This document shows positions 35,036 through 45,137 of a DNA stretch of 62,235 nucleotides, one piece after another. Both the position numbers and the translations under genes were made by a program. Positions within the stretch are counted from its first letter, which is position 1. Each line of letters opens with the position of its first letter. The stretch lies in NCBI RefSeq assembly GCF_003426775.1, contig NZ_QJUG01000012.1, positions 1-62,235 on the forward strand, given 5' to 3'. The stretch is from Allorhizocola rhizosphaerae (GTDB taxonomy: Bacteria; Actinomycetota; Actinomycetes; Mycobacteriales; Micromonosporaceae). The notes under the pieces were generated by a model, which saw only the letters and a list, made by a program, of their open reading frames with translations, had not been told where the DNA came from and searched no databases.

Positions 35036-35628
35036 CGGTGTGGAACCCGACGGCGGATGATCCGCCGAGCAAGGATGTGCAGGAACTGGCCGCGCATTGG
35101 TCGCCCTCTTCGGTGCTCGACGTGGGGTGCGGCACCGGTCGCAACCTTGCTCCCTTCGACCGGCCGGGGTGCGCACTCTATGGCTTCGATCGCGATCTTG
35201 ACGCTGTGAAGGTTGCGCGGAGCCGTTTCGAACGGCACAAGGGTGATGCGATTTCGATCTGGCAAGCCGACTTGCGGACCTATGAGGCGGAGCAGACCTT
35301 TGACCTGGTGCTCTGTTACGGCGTACTGCACTTCTTGCTGCGCCTCGAGCGGTTGCAGGCGTATGCGAAGCTTAAGTCTTGGGTAGCTCCAGGCGGCCTC
35401 ATATCGGTTGTGATGTTCAATGCAGTGACACCGATACCGGATGATCTGCGGTCTTTAATGCCGGAAGCCCCATCCGATAGCCAAGAGATCCTGACAGCTT
35501 TCGAAGAGTGGTCCATCATCCGGCATCGGTCTTACACCTATGAGGACTCACACAATGCCGGAACTACCCGCCATACCCACTCGATTGATCGGCTGCAGGC
35601 GAGGAAGCCGACGGAGGCGCCCACATGA
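35032..35628 (+). CDS. SAM-dependent methyltransferase (class I)
   Basis: A 198-residue enzyme with motif I SVLDVGCGTGRNLAPF, an acidic motif II in LYGFDRDLDAVKVA, the DLRTYEAEQTFDLVLCYGVLHFL motif IV region and a GGLISVVMFNA strand. These are typical Rossmann methyltransferase features of the TehB/UbiE-like group. GTG 35032 is chosen over ATG 35014 because it overlaps the upstream stop as GTGA and has GGGAG at proper distance. The substrate is unknown. The next gene, an RNA methyltransferase, overlaps it as ATGA. Confidence 0.85.
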   Translation: MTVWNPTADDPPSKDVQELAAHWSPSSVLDVGCGTGRNLAPFDRPGCALYGFDRDLDAVKVARSRFERHKGDAISIWQADLRTYEAEQTFDLVLCYGVLHFLLRLERLQAYAKLKSWVAPGGLISVVMFNAVTPIPDDLRSLMPEAPSDSQEILTAFEEWSIIRHRSYTYEDSHNAGTTRHTHSIDRLQARKPTEAPT

Positions 35629-36380
35629 ATAGGATCATGGTCGACTGGCGGCAGCTCATCGGCCAGTCCGAGTTTCTACTCCTGGACGGTTTTCATGCGC
35701 TGAAGCATGCCATCCGCTTCGGAGCAGAAGTGCCATTGGCAATCACTGATGACAAGCCGGGAGCTCTTCGCCTCGCGAGCCAGCTGGCACCGGACATCAT
35801 CCCGTTCCTCGACAAGCAGTTAGCCGAACTTGCCAGCGATGTCTTCAAGGAGCTCCTCCCGCGGGCACACCCCACTCGAGTGGCGTCAGTAGCACGCAGA
35901 CCGGGCTATCGCGCATTAAGAGCGCAGCTGTATACGGAATCTCGTGGTGCTCCAATCGTCCTCCTCGACAACCCACGGAACCTTGGTAACGTTGGCGCGG
36001 TCGTCCGAATAGCTGCCGGTTTCGCTGCCGCAGGGGTCGTGACGGTCGGTGAGGTTGATCCATGGCATACGAACGTCCTGCGCGGCAGCGCAGGGCTTCA
36101 CTTCGCTACGGCCGTGCTTTCAGCAGCTGCCGACGACTTACCACCTGGACCGGTTTACGCGCTGGATCCAGGTGGCACTGACATCCGCTCGCTGGCGATT
36201 CCCGATGACGCGCTCTTGGCGTTCGGATCCGAGCGACACGGTATCTCGGACATCATACGGTCGCGAGCGACACAGCTTGTTGCCATTCCCATGAGACCGA
36301 AGGTTTCGAGCTATAATCTTGCGACTAGCGTCGCGATGACCCTCTTCTGGTGGTCGTGCCAGGAAGTACTGGGTGACTAG
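35625..36380 (+). CDS. TrmH/SpoU-family RNA methyltransferase
   Basis: A 251-residue SPOUT methyltransferase that would 2'-O-methylate tRNA or rRNA. Motif 1 is LLDNPRNLGNVGAVVR, motif 2 is LAFGSERHGIS, motif 3 is IPMRPKVSSYNLATSVAM, with a Tyr in place of the more usual Leu before Asn. The N-terminal 110 residues correspond to the substrate-binding extension. It is ATGA-coupled to the methyltransferase. It converges with the PPC gene, and the two overlap by 56 bases. In an island, such an enzyme might protect or alter RNA; no resistance or toxin target can be named. Confidence 0.87.
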   Translation: MNRIMVDWRQLIGQSEFLLLDGFHALKHAIRFGAEVPLAITDDKPGALRLASQLAPDIIPFLDKQLAELASDVFKELLPRAHPTRVASVARRPGYRALRAQLYTESRGAPIVLLDNPRNLGNVGAVVRIAAGFAAAGVVTVGEVDPWHTNVLRGSAGLHFATAVLSAAADDLPPGPVYALDPGGTDIRSLAIPDDALLAFGSERHGISDIIRSRATQLVAIPMRPKVSSYNLATSVAMTLFWWSCQEVLGD

Positions 36381-36789
36381 GCTTATGTGGCTGGCTCTTT
36401 GGAGTGACGACGAGCTCTTTATATCCGGTTTGGTCGTCGAACTCCCGTGCGAAGTTAAAGCTGGTGTCGTCAACGAGCGCCACTTCTGTCGTGAGCCGAA
36501 CTATGCACCCATCCGAGAGATGGCCACCGAAGACCGAGCCTGACTTATCCGAGACCGATGCGTGGAGATGGCAACCCTCCGGCGAAAGCGTTCCTTGAAC
36601 CGTAATTATCTCCACATCTTCATCGAGCTCGACGAAATCCTTGGCGCCGGGCATGCGAAGCACAACTCTGGACAGCCCGCCGACGCACGTCAAGATGTAG
36701 CCTGCGCCGATGCAGTGTTGGCGAACGTAGTCTTCTATTGTCCGCTTTAGATCTTGTCCCGTAACTAACCGAAAAGCATGAGTTTGCAC
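36325..36789 (-). CDS. PPC/DUF296-domain protein
   Basis: A 154-residue protein with the PPC (plant and prokaryote conserved) domain. Typical blocks are LKRTIEDYVRQHCIGAGYIL, TCVGGLSRVVLRMPG, IITVQGTLSPEG, and the hallmark CHLHASVSDKSGSVFGGHL. Bacterial members are trimeric and some bind metals or DNA. The C-terminal 20 residues are basic and rich in Pro and Arg. GTG 36789 has GGAG about six bases upstream. Function here is unknown. Confidence 0.85.
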   Translation of the reverse strand: MQTHAFRLVTGQDLKRTIEDYVRQHCIGAGYILTCVGGLSRVVLRMPGAKDFVELDEDVEIITVQGTLSPEGCHLHASVSDKSGSVFGGHLSDGCIVRLTTEVALVDDTSFNFAREFDDQTGYKELVVTPKSQPHKPSHPVLPGTTTRRGSSRR

Positions 36790-37406
36790 GATATCTCCAT
36801 CTTAGCACCAAGATCGATTTTTCGATCATATTTGGCGCAGTGCTGCGATTCTAATCAGTGCCTCGCGATGTCATCATGATGACCTTGAGCATTCTAGAAG
36901 GCGGTAGCGTTTTCCCCGAATGGTTTTCGCACGCAAGAGCTGTCGGAGCTCCGATCTCATGTGATCCGCTCGGGGACGGCGGCGTGGCATAGTGCTCCGG
37001 GAAAGCTTCATCGGGCACCAGTCGTAGCGACCAGGTCGTAAGACGCGCTGCCAGTTTGCTGGCCGGATGCCTCAACTGCTTCAATCTGCCGAGCTGCTCG
37101 GGTACTTGTTTACTAAAGTGCATCGACGTTCATCGAGCAACTGAGACGTAAGCGGGGGCGTCCAAACTTGTCCGCTGGGCCGTCTGCAGATGTCTGCATA
37201 CGGCAGCAGACGGCCACCACGATCTACATCACGGTCAAGAAAGCGCAGGTAGTGAGCCCGATGAGGAGGCTGCTCATCATGGTTACGCGCCGTCACGCTG
37301 CGGTTACGCCAACCCATTGACGTGCGTGCGTCTGATCGTTAGTGTTCGTGGCCCGGAACCGTCCAATCGCACCCGTACGGGGGCATCGCTAGATGGGGAG
37401 AGCGCG
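36790..37406. other. 617-bp region without a supported gene
   Basis: Short frames on both strands lack ribosome sites and recognisable content. It probably holds the promoter of the second RHS toxin. A 23-codon frame at about 37066-37137 is not credible. No hairpin or repeat stands out. Confidence 0.5.
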
Positions 37407-40400
37407 ATGATGCGTGGTCTACGGGCGTGGGTTCACGCTGCCTTGACCTTGACGCTGACGATGGGAGCACTGTTCGGGCTCCCGCCAGCGCCGACTGTAG
37501 CCGCTGAGCCAGAACGACCCACGGATAAGTCCGTCCCAGTGACCGCCGCGTCGGCCAAGGCGGCTCCACCGCTGCCACGTGATCCGGGTGTGACCAAAGT
37601 GGATCGGGTGGTCCTGCCGAGAGGTGGCGCGGCCGAGGTCGTCGCCAACGGTGCGGTGGTGGATGTCGGTGGGCTGCCGGTGTCGGCGAAGGCTCCTGTG
37701 GGGGCGACGGATGATTTTCTGTCCGGTGCCCGGGTTCACGGCGGTGGCGTGTCGTCGTCGCTGGGGCGTTTGAAGCTGACCGTGGCGGATCCGAAGCTGG
37801 CCGAGGCGGCCGGGGTGCGGGGTGTGCTGCTGAGCGCGTCTCGCGTCGACAGCAACCCTGTCGGTGGTGGCGATATCGACCTGACGGTGGACTACACGGG
37901 CTTTGCGCAGTTGTATGGCGGCGACTTCGGCAACCGGCTGCGGTTGGTGCAGCTGCCGGCCTGCGTGTTGAGTACACCGGAAAACAGGAAATGCCAAGCG
38001 CAGCTCGAGCTGGGATCGGTCAACGCAGGCGGCAAGGTCTCGGCCCAGATTGCCTTATCGGATGCGGCGAAGCCCACCCCGATGCCCAAGGCGGGCGTAG
38101 CAAGCGCTGAGGAGCCGCCGACCCTGACCGAGGCGAGCGGCCCGGCGGTGTTCGCGGTGACCGCCGGGGCGAACTCGGACGGGGCGACGTTCGAGGCAAC
38201 CTCGCTGTCACCGACTTACAGCTGGGCGGCTGGGGGTCAGGGTGGCTCGTTCACGTGGTCGTACCCGTTGAAGGTGCCGGATGGCCTGGGTGGGCCAGCG
38301 CCGGAGTTGGCGCTGTCGTATGACAGCGGTTCGGTGGACGGTAAAACGCTGGCGGCCAACGGGCAGGCCTCGTGGGTGGGCGAGGGCTGGGAGTTGCAAG
38401 CTGGCGGCTTTATCGAGCGGTCGTATCGTTCCTGTGAGCAGGATGGTGCCACATCGTCTAATGTGGCCGACTTCTGCTGGTTTTCCAGTCACAACGCCAC
38501 GCTGATGCTTGGCGGCAAGTCGTTCAAGCTGATCCGGGATAACGCCACCGGCGTGTGGAAGACCGACGACGACAACGGCTGGCGAGTGGAGCAGAAGTTC
38601 GGCGGTGGTATCGGTAACGGCGACAACGACGACGAGCACTGGGTAGTCACCACCTTGGACGGCACCCAGTACTGGTTCGGCAAGCACAAGCGCTACCCCG
38701 CTGATACGCAGGTGACTAATTCGGTGCAACTGGTGCCGGTGTGGGGCAACCATGCCGGTGAGCCGTGTGCGACCTCATGGTGTATGCAGGGCTACCGCTG
38801 GAACCTGGACTATGTCCACGACACGTCCAACAATTCGATGACCTACTTCTATGCGAAGTGGCGTGGCTTCTACGGGTTCAACGGCAACTGCTGCGGTGCT
38901 CTCGAGTACGACATCTACGCGCATCTGGATCACATCGATTACGGCACCCGTGTCGGGTCGGAGTCCAACTCGCCGGCGCCGATGCAGGTGTGGTTCGTCA
39001 AAACCGATCGGTGTGTCGGTGCGTGTGCGTGGCCGTCGGATTTCGTGGACACGCCAGGTGATCTGGCTTGCTCGTCGGCGACCTCGTGCCCGAACGTGAA
39101 AAGTCCGGCGTTTTGGACTCGTTACAAGCTGTCCAATGTGTACACGCAGGTGCGCAAGGCCGATGGCACCGGTTACCGCAAGGTCAACCAGTGGGATCTG
39201 GCGCATTCATATCCGAGTACGGGCGACATTGTGAGCCCCGCTGGCGATGACACTTCACCGAACCTATGGCTGGACTCATTGACCCACACTGGTTATGCGC
39301 CCGACGGCGTTACGGCATTGGCAGAGCCGGCCATCACGTTCGGCCGTACTGATCAGATGACTAACCGTGTGGATTGGGGCGATCAGATCGCGGCACCGTA
39401 TGTGCACTATCGGGTGGCGCAAGTCGATAACGGTGTGGGCGGTCGCACCATCGTCGCATACTCGGGCAACGAGTGTCTGTACGGTAACTTTAAGCCGGCA
39501 CCTGCGTTCAATCCGTATCGGTGTTTCCCACAACATTACAAACCGGCGCAGTCGCCGGCCGGGTATGCATGGTTCCACAAGTTTGTCGTGCTAGCGGTCA
39601 CCGAGGAGGATTTGACCGCGGCGGGGTCGCCGGCCCAGACGGTGTCATATACGTACAATATGGACGCTTCGACGGACTCCTCGTTGTGGGGGCACGATTT
39701 CAACGAGACCACCGTGCTGGATTACCGGTCGTGGTCGGTATGGAAGGGCTACAGCCATGTGACCACCAGGCATGGCCCGGTTGCTGGTCCTCGAACCGTC
39801 ACGCGGGCGTTGTTCCACCGAGGGATGGACGGTGATTCGGTGGCCACGACCGACAATCAGGCGATGGTGTGGGAGGGCCGCCGGGCGCAGGTGTCGGTGC
39901 CGATCGGCACGCCGGGGCAGTCGGCAACGGTCGGCGGCAGCGGCGGCCGGTGTATGGAGGTATCTTGGGCCGACACGGCGGCTGGTACGCCGGTGAGGTT
40001 GTGGGACTGCCACGGCGCCGAATGGCAGCAGTGGCGGTACACGCTGCAGCCGGGGGCGTATCAGCTGACATTGTCCAGCCCGCATTCGGGGCGGTGTCTA
40101 CAGCCATCCGGCACGAGCGCTGGTGCCGTGCTGCAGATCGCCGACTGCACGTCGAGCAATCTGCAGAAGTGGCGGTTCACCCCGGAAGGTGCGCTGTCTA
40201 ATGTGGCCACCGGCCTATGCGCCGATATCCAGAACTGGGGTGTGGCCGCTGGCAGCCCGATTCAGCTCTACACGTGCACGGCCACGTTCAACCAGATTTG
40301 GATGCCACGGGTGGATGGCACCCTGCTCTCTCCGCAGTCACGCCGCTGCCTGGATGTATTTAACGGCAATAACGCCAACGGGACGAAGGTGCAATCGTGG

Positions 40401-43400
40401 ACGTGTAACGGGCACGCGGCGCAGTCGTGGCAGTACCAGCCTTCCGGATCGTCGATGCGCAACGTGCACACCAACAAGTGTTTGGATGTGGCCGGTTCCG
40501 GTACCGCGAACGGCACGCTGGTGCAGTTGTACGACTGTAACAACAGCCCGGCGCAGATCTGGGTGCCACAGGCTGATGGAAAGCTGCTGAATCCGAACTC
40601 CGGCAAGTGTTTGGACGCCAACAATCCGCCGGCGCACGGCGTGCAGCTGCACCTTTGGGACTGCATATCGGACGCGCCGCCCCAGCAGCGGTGGAGCCAT
40701 CTGATCGTCGACTCCGAAGCATTGGCCGGCCAGCCACGGGAACAGTTCACCCTGGACGGTAACAATGTGCTAGCTTCGACGGTCACGAACTATACGGTGA
40801 CGCACACCGGCACACGCCCGAAGCCGATCGTCGGCGGGCAGGACCTGAAGTCGTACATGGCCCGCGCCACCGATGTGAAGGCCCGCACCTGGATCGCCGC
40901 CACCGGCAACTGGCGATGGACCAATGCAATAACCAGTTACGACGCCTACGGTCTGCCCACCGAGACGCTCGACCACGGCGACACCTCGACCACCAACGAT
41001 GATGTGTGCACCCAGACCGGCTACTCCCGTAACACCAGCCTGCACCTGATCAGTCTGATCTCCTGGGAGCGGGCGCTGACACACTGCACCCAGAACCCAG
41101 CAGACGCCGACTTCCTATCCGGAAGCTATCGCTACTACGACAACGACACCACCGGGACTGTATCCCCCATCAAAGGCCTGCTGACCAAGACCAACGTGTT
41201 GGCCTCGGTCACCGGCGGGGTGCGAACCTGGATACAAGAGTCACGCACCATCTACGACAGCAACGGCCGAGTGACCGAATCCTACGATGCGCTCGACCGC
41301 AAAACCACGACCGCCTACACACCGGCGTCCGGGGCGCCGGTCACCTCGACGGCGGTGACCGGCCCGATGGGCACCGGCTGGACGGTCGCCACCGACATCG
41401 AACCGGGTCATGGTGTGCCGACCAAAGTCATTGACATGAACGGCAAAGCCACCACGAGCCAGTACGATCCGCTGGGCAGGTTGACCAAAGTGTGGCGCGA
41501 CAACCGCACCACCGCCATGACACCCCACCAGCAGTACACCTACAACTTGTCGACCAGCCAGAGATGGATACACACCCAGCAACTGGGGCCCAACGGCAAC
41601 CAGATCTCGTCCTATCAGATCTTTGACGGCAGGCTACGGCCTCGGCAGACTCAAACCGTCACCGAGGATGGCAAACGCACCATCACCGACACCATGTACG
41701 ACGGCCGCGGGCTGGTGGCCAAAGAAACGTCGTTCTACAACAACGCATCCGGCCCCACCTCGACCCTGGTCAATTTCGCTGATGTGGATGCGGACCGGCA
41801 GACCCGCTATGTCTACGACGGTCTGGCGCGGCCCACCAAAAAGCAGCTGTTCAAGAACAACACGCTGCAGTTCGAGTCGACCACGGTGTACGACGGCGAC
41901 CGCACGGGCGTGATCCCGCCTCAGGGCGGCACCGTCACTCAGGACATCGTGGATGCCCGTGGTCGTGTGGTGGAGAAGCGGCAATACCAGTCACCGACCA
42001 GCCTGTCCGGGGCCTTCGTCAAGACTATCTACGGCTACGACCGGCGGGGCCAGCTGACCTCGGTCAATGATCCGGCGAACAACACCTGGAGCTACGAATA
42101 CGACCTGCTCGGCCGCAAGTTCAAGTCGATCGACCCGGACGCCGGCACCAGCGAGACGAGATACGATGTAGCCGGCCAGGTGACCTCCACCAAGGATGCT
42201 CGTGGCCAGGAGCTGCACTACGAATACGACCTGCTCGGCCGCAAAATCAAGCAACGCGACGGATCGGCGACCGGCCCGGTGATGGCCGGCTGGACCTACG
42301 ACACCAATGCCAAAGGTCAACTCGCGATCGCGACCCGCCATGCCGGTACCGGCGGTTCCGACCTCTACAAGACGCGGATCACCGCCCGCGATGATGGCTA
42401 CCGACCGCTGCACGTTGAGGTGGAGATCCCTAACAGCACGGTCAACGGCGCCCTGGCCGGCACGTACGCGTGGGACTACACGTACAAGCCCAACGGCGCC
42501 CCTGCTACCGCGGTGCTGCCAGCAGCGGGTGGCCTGCTGGCGGAGACGCTCACCCACACCTACGACAACCACGGCTACGCCCAGACCCTGACCAGCACCT
42601 GGACCGGCGGCAGCCAGACCTACATCGCAAACAGCAACTACACCTTCGATGGTCTGGTCGCCTTCCGCGAACTCGGCGGCTCCGGCAGGCGGTTGCACCA
42701 ATACCATGCCTACGATCCGGCCACTCGACGGTTGACGGAAACCCAGCTGTACCCCGAAAACACCGGTTCACCCGGCAACTTCCAACCTCCCACGATCGAC
42801 AGCTACAGCTATGACCCAGCCGGCAACATCACGTCCATCGCGGGCAGGACCGACGGCAGCGTCGACCAGACCGAATGCTTCCGCTACGACCACCTGCGCC
42901 GGTTGACCACAGCCTGGACCCAACCCGCCCTCGGCTCCGGCTGCACTACCCCTCAGAAGACCGGCGCTGACCCGTACTGGCGGGAATGGACCTTCGACAC
43001 CATCGGCAACCGGCTGACCCAAACCGACAAGAACCCCACCGGCGGGGACACCACCTGGACCTACACCGTCGGCGCCGCGGGCGGCGTCAAACCCCACCAA
43101 GTCAAGCAGGTGACCGCTTCGGGCCCGCTGGCCGGCACACCGACTCGCACCTACAGCTACGACAACGCCGGCAACACGTTGACCGCCACCGGTCCCACCG
43201 GCGCGGCGCAAAACCTCGGCTGGGACAAGGAAGGCCACCTGGCCACGGTGACCGAAGCCGGTACCCCGACCGCCGAATACCTTTACGACACCGACGGTAA
43301 GCGGCTCATTGCCCGCACACCGTCGAAAACCACGCTGTACTTGCCTGATGGTACGGAGCTCGAACTGGCCTCCGGCGGCGGCTCACCCCTGGGCACCCGC

Positions 43401-44558
43401 TACTACAACGGCGTCGCCGTGCGCGACCCATCCGGTCTCAGGTGGACGATCACCAACCACCAAAACACCAGTGTCACGCAAATCGACGCCATCACCCTGG
43501 CGGCGACGCGGCGGCGGATGATGCCCTACGGCGAAGACCGCGGCGCCCAACCAGGCGGCTGGATGGGCACCAAAGGCTACGTCGGCGGCACCAAAGACAA
43601 CACCGGCTACACCCACCTCGGCGCCCGCGAATACGATTCAACATTGGGCCGGTTCATCTCCGCTGATCCCATCATGGACCTCACTAACCCACAACAATGG
43701 CACGCCTATACCTACAGCAACAATAGCCCTGTCACCTACTCCGACCCCGACGGTCTGCGGCTCAAGGAGGAGAAGTCAGGCGGCGTGCCGTGGAGCGGCA
43801 CTGGCAAACACCTGAACCCCAAACCGAAGAAGAACAGCTGGGGATACGGCTTTGTCAAGTCGGGTCGCGACTTCCTCGGAGAAATGATCTTCTACAGTAG
43901 CGGGGCCGGTCTGTTCGCCACGGTGTACGAAACCGGCAAGAGATGGGTCGACGAATCTAACGCCCGAAACGCCCAAGGCCGCGGACTATGGGGAGCAGTC
44001 GAAGACTACTGGAATCAGCCGTGGATGCTCGGCGGCCTGTACAACCTGGTTAAGGATCTTGGCGGCCTGGCCAATACGGCGATCAACGCCGACAGCGCTG
44101 AGGTCAGCGGGGGAGCGACCGCGACATTGCTTGGTAGCATCGCCGCGCTAACCTTGGGAGGGTCAAGGCTCAAGCTTCCCAAGGCATCCACGCCGACTAT
44201 CGGTTCCGGCAACGCATATTCGGTCGCCTACGAGATGCAGCTTCCGACTACTGCTTATCCAGGTAGGTCACGAGGCCATCATTTCCAAGAGGCAAACCGT
44301 GATCTCGCCGCAAAAATGGACGCTGATCCCGCATTTGGGCAGCTGATGGACGATATGGTTCCGGGGATTCGAGACGCGATCGTTGGTCCGCGAGGTGGGA
44401 TCTCCCGTCAGTCGCCGACAACACTTGGTTGGACCTGGCATCACGCAACCGATGTTGGCAAAATGCAGTTGGTTCCCACGGTTCAACATAAGGCACGTGG
44501 TGTGCTTCAATCTCTATTCCATCCTGGAGGCGTCGGTGGATACTCGATCTGGGGATGA
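37407..44558 (+). CDS. Secreted RHS/YD-repeat toxin with ricin-type lectin domains and WHH nuclease tip
   Basis: About 2,383 residues from ATG 37407 (GGGGAG ahead; a TTG at 37317 would add 30 residues). A signal peptide is visible (ALTLTLTMGALFGLPPAPTVAA). In order: a beta-rich N-terminal part; an SpvB-like region near residue 290 (YPLKVPDGLGGPAPELALSY); about 840-1100 with six QxW-type repeats, enough for two ricin B trefoils; a long YD-repeat shell (about 1280-2085); and the closing motif LGAREYDSTLGRFISADP. The last 265 residues carry hydrophobic stretches, then an HNH/ENDO VII-type nuclease of the WHH group: TWHHATDVGKMQLVPTVQH and HPGGVGG. DNA or RNA cleavage in target cells is the family expectation. 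Confidence 0.9.
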   Translation: MMRGLRAWVHAALTLTLTMGALFGLPPAPTVAAEPERPTDKSVPVTAASAKAAPPLPRDPGVTKVDRVVLPRGGAAEVVANGAVVDVGGLPVSAKAPVGATDDFLSGARVHGGGVSSSLGRLKLTVADPKLAEAAGVRGVLLSASRVDSNPVGGGDIDLTVDYTGFAQLYGGDFGNRLRLVQLPACVLSTPENRKCQAQLELGSVNAGGKVSAQIALSDAAKPTPMPKAGVASAEEPPTLTEASGPAVFAVTAGANSDGATFEATSLSPTYSWAAGGQGGSFTWSYPLKVPDGLGGPAPELALSYDSGSVDGKTLAANGQASWVGEGWELQAGGFIERSYRSCEQDGATSSNVADFCWFSSHNATLMLGGKSFKLIRDNATGVWKTDDDNGWRVEQKFGGGIGNGDNDDEHWVVTTLDGTQYWFGKHKRYPADTQVTNSVQLVPVWGNHAGEPCATSWCMQGYRWNLDYVHDTSNNSMTYFYAKWRGFYGFNGNCCGALEYDIYAHLDHIDYGTRVGSESNSPAPMQVWFVKTDRCVGACAWPSDFVDTPGDLACSSATSCPNVKSPAFWTRYKLSNVYTQVRKADGTGYRKVNQWDLAHSYPSTGDIVSPAGDDTSPNLWLDSLTHTGYAPDGVTALAEPAITFGRTDQMTNRVDWGDQIAAPYVHYRVAQVDNGVGGRTIVAYSGNECLYGNFKPAPAFNPYRCFPQHYKPAQSPAGYAWFHKFVVLAVTEEDLTAAGSPAQTVSYTYNMDASTDSSLWGHDFNETTVLDYRSWSVWKGYSHVTTRHGPVAGPRTVTRALFHRGMDGDSVATTDNQAMVWEGRRAQVSVPIGTPGQSATVGGSGGRCMEVSWADTAAGTPVRLWDCHGAEWQQWRYTLQPGAYQLTLSSPHSGRCLQPSGTSAGAVLQIADCTSSNLQKWRFTPEGALSNVATGLCADIQNWGVAAGSPIQLYTCTATFNQIWMPRVDGTLLSPQSRRCLDVFNGNNANGTKVQSWTCNGHAAQSWQYQPSGSSMRNVHTNKCLDVAGSGTANGTLVQLYDCNNSPAQIWVPQADGKLLNPNSGKCLDANNPPAHGVQLHLWDCISDAPPQQRWSHLIVDSEALAGQPREQFTLDGNNVLASTVTNYTVTHTGTRPKPIVGGQDLKSYMARATDVKARTWIAATGNWRWTNAITSYDAYGLPTETLDHGDTSTTNDDVCTQTGYSRNTSLHLISLISWERALTHCTQNPADADFLSGSYRYYDNDTTGTVSPIKGLLTKTNVLASVTGGVRTWIQESRTIYDSNGRVTESYDALDRKTTTAYTPASGAPVTSTAVTGPMGTGWTVATDIEPGHGVPTKVIDMNGKATTSQYDPLGRLTKVWRDNRTTAMTPHQQYTYNLSTSQRWIHTQQLGPNGNQISSYQIFDGRLRPRQTQTVTEDGKRTITDTMYDGRGLVAKETSFYNNASGPTSTLVNFADVDADRQTRYVYDGLARPTKKQLFKNNTLQFESTTVYDGDRTGVIPPQGGTVTQDIVDARGRVVEKRQYQSPTSLSGAFVKTIYGYDRRGQLTSVNDPANNTWSYEYDLLGRKFKSIDPDAGTSETRYDVAGQVTSTKDARGQELHYEYDLLGRKIKQRDGSATGPVMAGWTYDTNAKGQLAIATRHAGTGGSDLYKTRITARDDGYRPLHVEVEIPNSTVNGALAGTYAWDYTYKPNGAPATAVLPAAGGLLAETLTHTYDNHGYAQTLTSTWTGGSQTYIANSNYTFDGLVAFRELGGSGRRLHQYHAYDPATRRLTETQLYPENTGSPGNFQPPTIDSYSYDPAGNITSIAGRTDGSVDQTECFRYDHLRRLTTAWTQPALGSGCTTPQKTGADPYWREWTFDTIGNRLTQTDKNPTGGDTTWTYTVGAAGGVKPHQVKQVTASGPLAGTPTRTYSYDNAGNTLTATGPTGAAQNLGWDKEGHLATVTEAGTPTAEYLYDTDGKRLIARTPSKTTLYLPDGTELELASGGGSPLGTRYYNGVAVRDPSGLRWTITNHQNTSVTQIDAITLAATRRRMMPYGEDRGAQPGGWMGTKGYVGGTKDNTGYTHLGAREYDSTLGRFISADPIMDLTNPQQWHAYTYSNNSPVTYSDPDGLRLKEEKSGGVPWSGTGKHLNPKPKKNSWGYGFVKSGRDFLGEMIFYSSGAGLFATVYETGKRWVDESNARNAQGRGLWGAVEDYWNQPWMLGGLYNLVKDLGGLANTAINADSAEVSGGATATLLGSIAALTLGGSRLKLPKASTPTIGSGNAYSVAYEMQLPTTAYPGRSRGHHFQEANRDLAAKMDADPAFGQLMDDMVPGIRDAIVGPRGGISRQSPTTLGWTWHHATDVGKMQLVPTVQHKARGVLQSLFHPGGVGGYSIWG

Positions 44559-44862
44559 CCAACATCCGAGTCGGCTGGGCGTGCTGGTAGACAGCATCGA
44601 TGACATATCGGACGAGCTAGTAGTTTTCGTCGCCGAAGGTTCAGAGGTCAACGCCTCCTCACCCATTAAGCTCGTCGATGAGGATGAGGAAGAGCCACCG
44701 CCCGGCATGCGCTACCTACTGGAAGCGTCGATAGCGAAAGAGGTTCTGCAGGTTTGGTCAGCATGGCGAGACGGTCGCATTCCAAGTCAGGACGAGGCAT
44801 GCCAGGCGATCGTGCACTATGCAAAGCATGATGCGTACATTCCGGTAGAACTGGCTGCATGA
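44536..44862 (+). CDS. Probable immunity protein for the WHH nuclease toxin
   Basis: A 108-residue acidic protein (DDISDELVVFVAEGSEVNAS, DEDEEEPPPGMRYLLEASIA, ending YIPVELAA). GTG 44536 is chosen because GGAGG lies five bases before it; the longer frame from 44383 is a shadow in the toxin gene. It overlaps the end of the toxin by 23 bases in another frame, so production is probably coupled to toxin translation. The acidic character suits masking a basic nuclease. No family name is certain. Confidence 0.65.
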   Translation: MDTRSGDDQHPSRLGVLVDSIDDISDELVVFVAEGSEVNASSPIKLVDEDEEEPPPGMRYLLEASIAKEVLQVWSAWRDGRIPSQDEACQAIVHYAKHDAYIPVELAA

Positions 44863-44895
44863 CGTAAGCCAGGAGCTTCGAGGACGATTCGGCGT

Positions 44896-44925
44896 GGCCC
44901 GCTGTAGTCAGTGACGCAGCGGGCC
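44896..44925 (+). terminator. Hairpin after the second toxin-immunity pair
   Basis: GGCCCGCTG (44896-44904) pairs with CAGCGGGCC (44917-44925), 34 bases after the immunity stop. It is followed by GCTTCT. No T-run, as is common in actinomycetes. Confidence 0.6.
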
Positions 44926-45137
44926 GCTTCTGATGTGGACGATCCTCACAAATAGGTCGCTGAATCCCTAGCGTCGGCTCTTACGCGGCTGTCAGCTCGG
45001 TCCGAATTGGGACGCACGACCGAAAGCATGAAAAGGTCTTTGGACCTCTTCTATGTACCAGGCGCTTTGAGCTTGATTTACCCTTAAACCTGTGGCCATG
45101 AACGGTGACCCATCGGTCAATGCGCAGCGAGGAGCTT

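Noticed and set aside
36851-37317. Two minus-strand frames upstream of the second RHS toxin
   Set aside because: No ribosome sites, no conserved-looking sequence; they lie in the likely promoter region.
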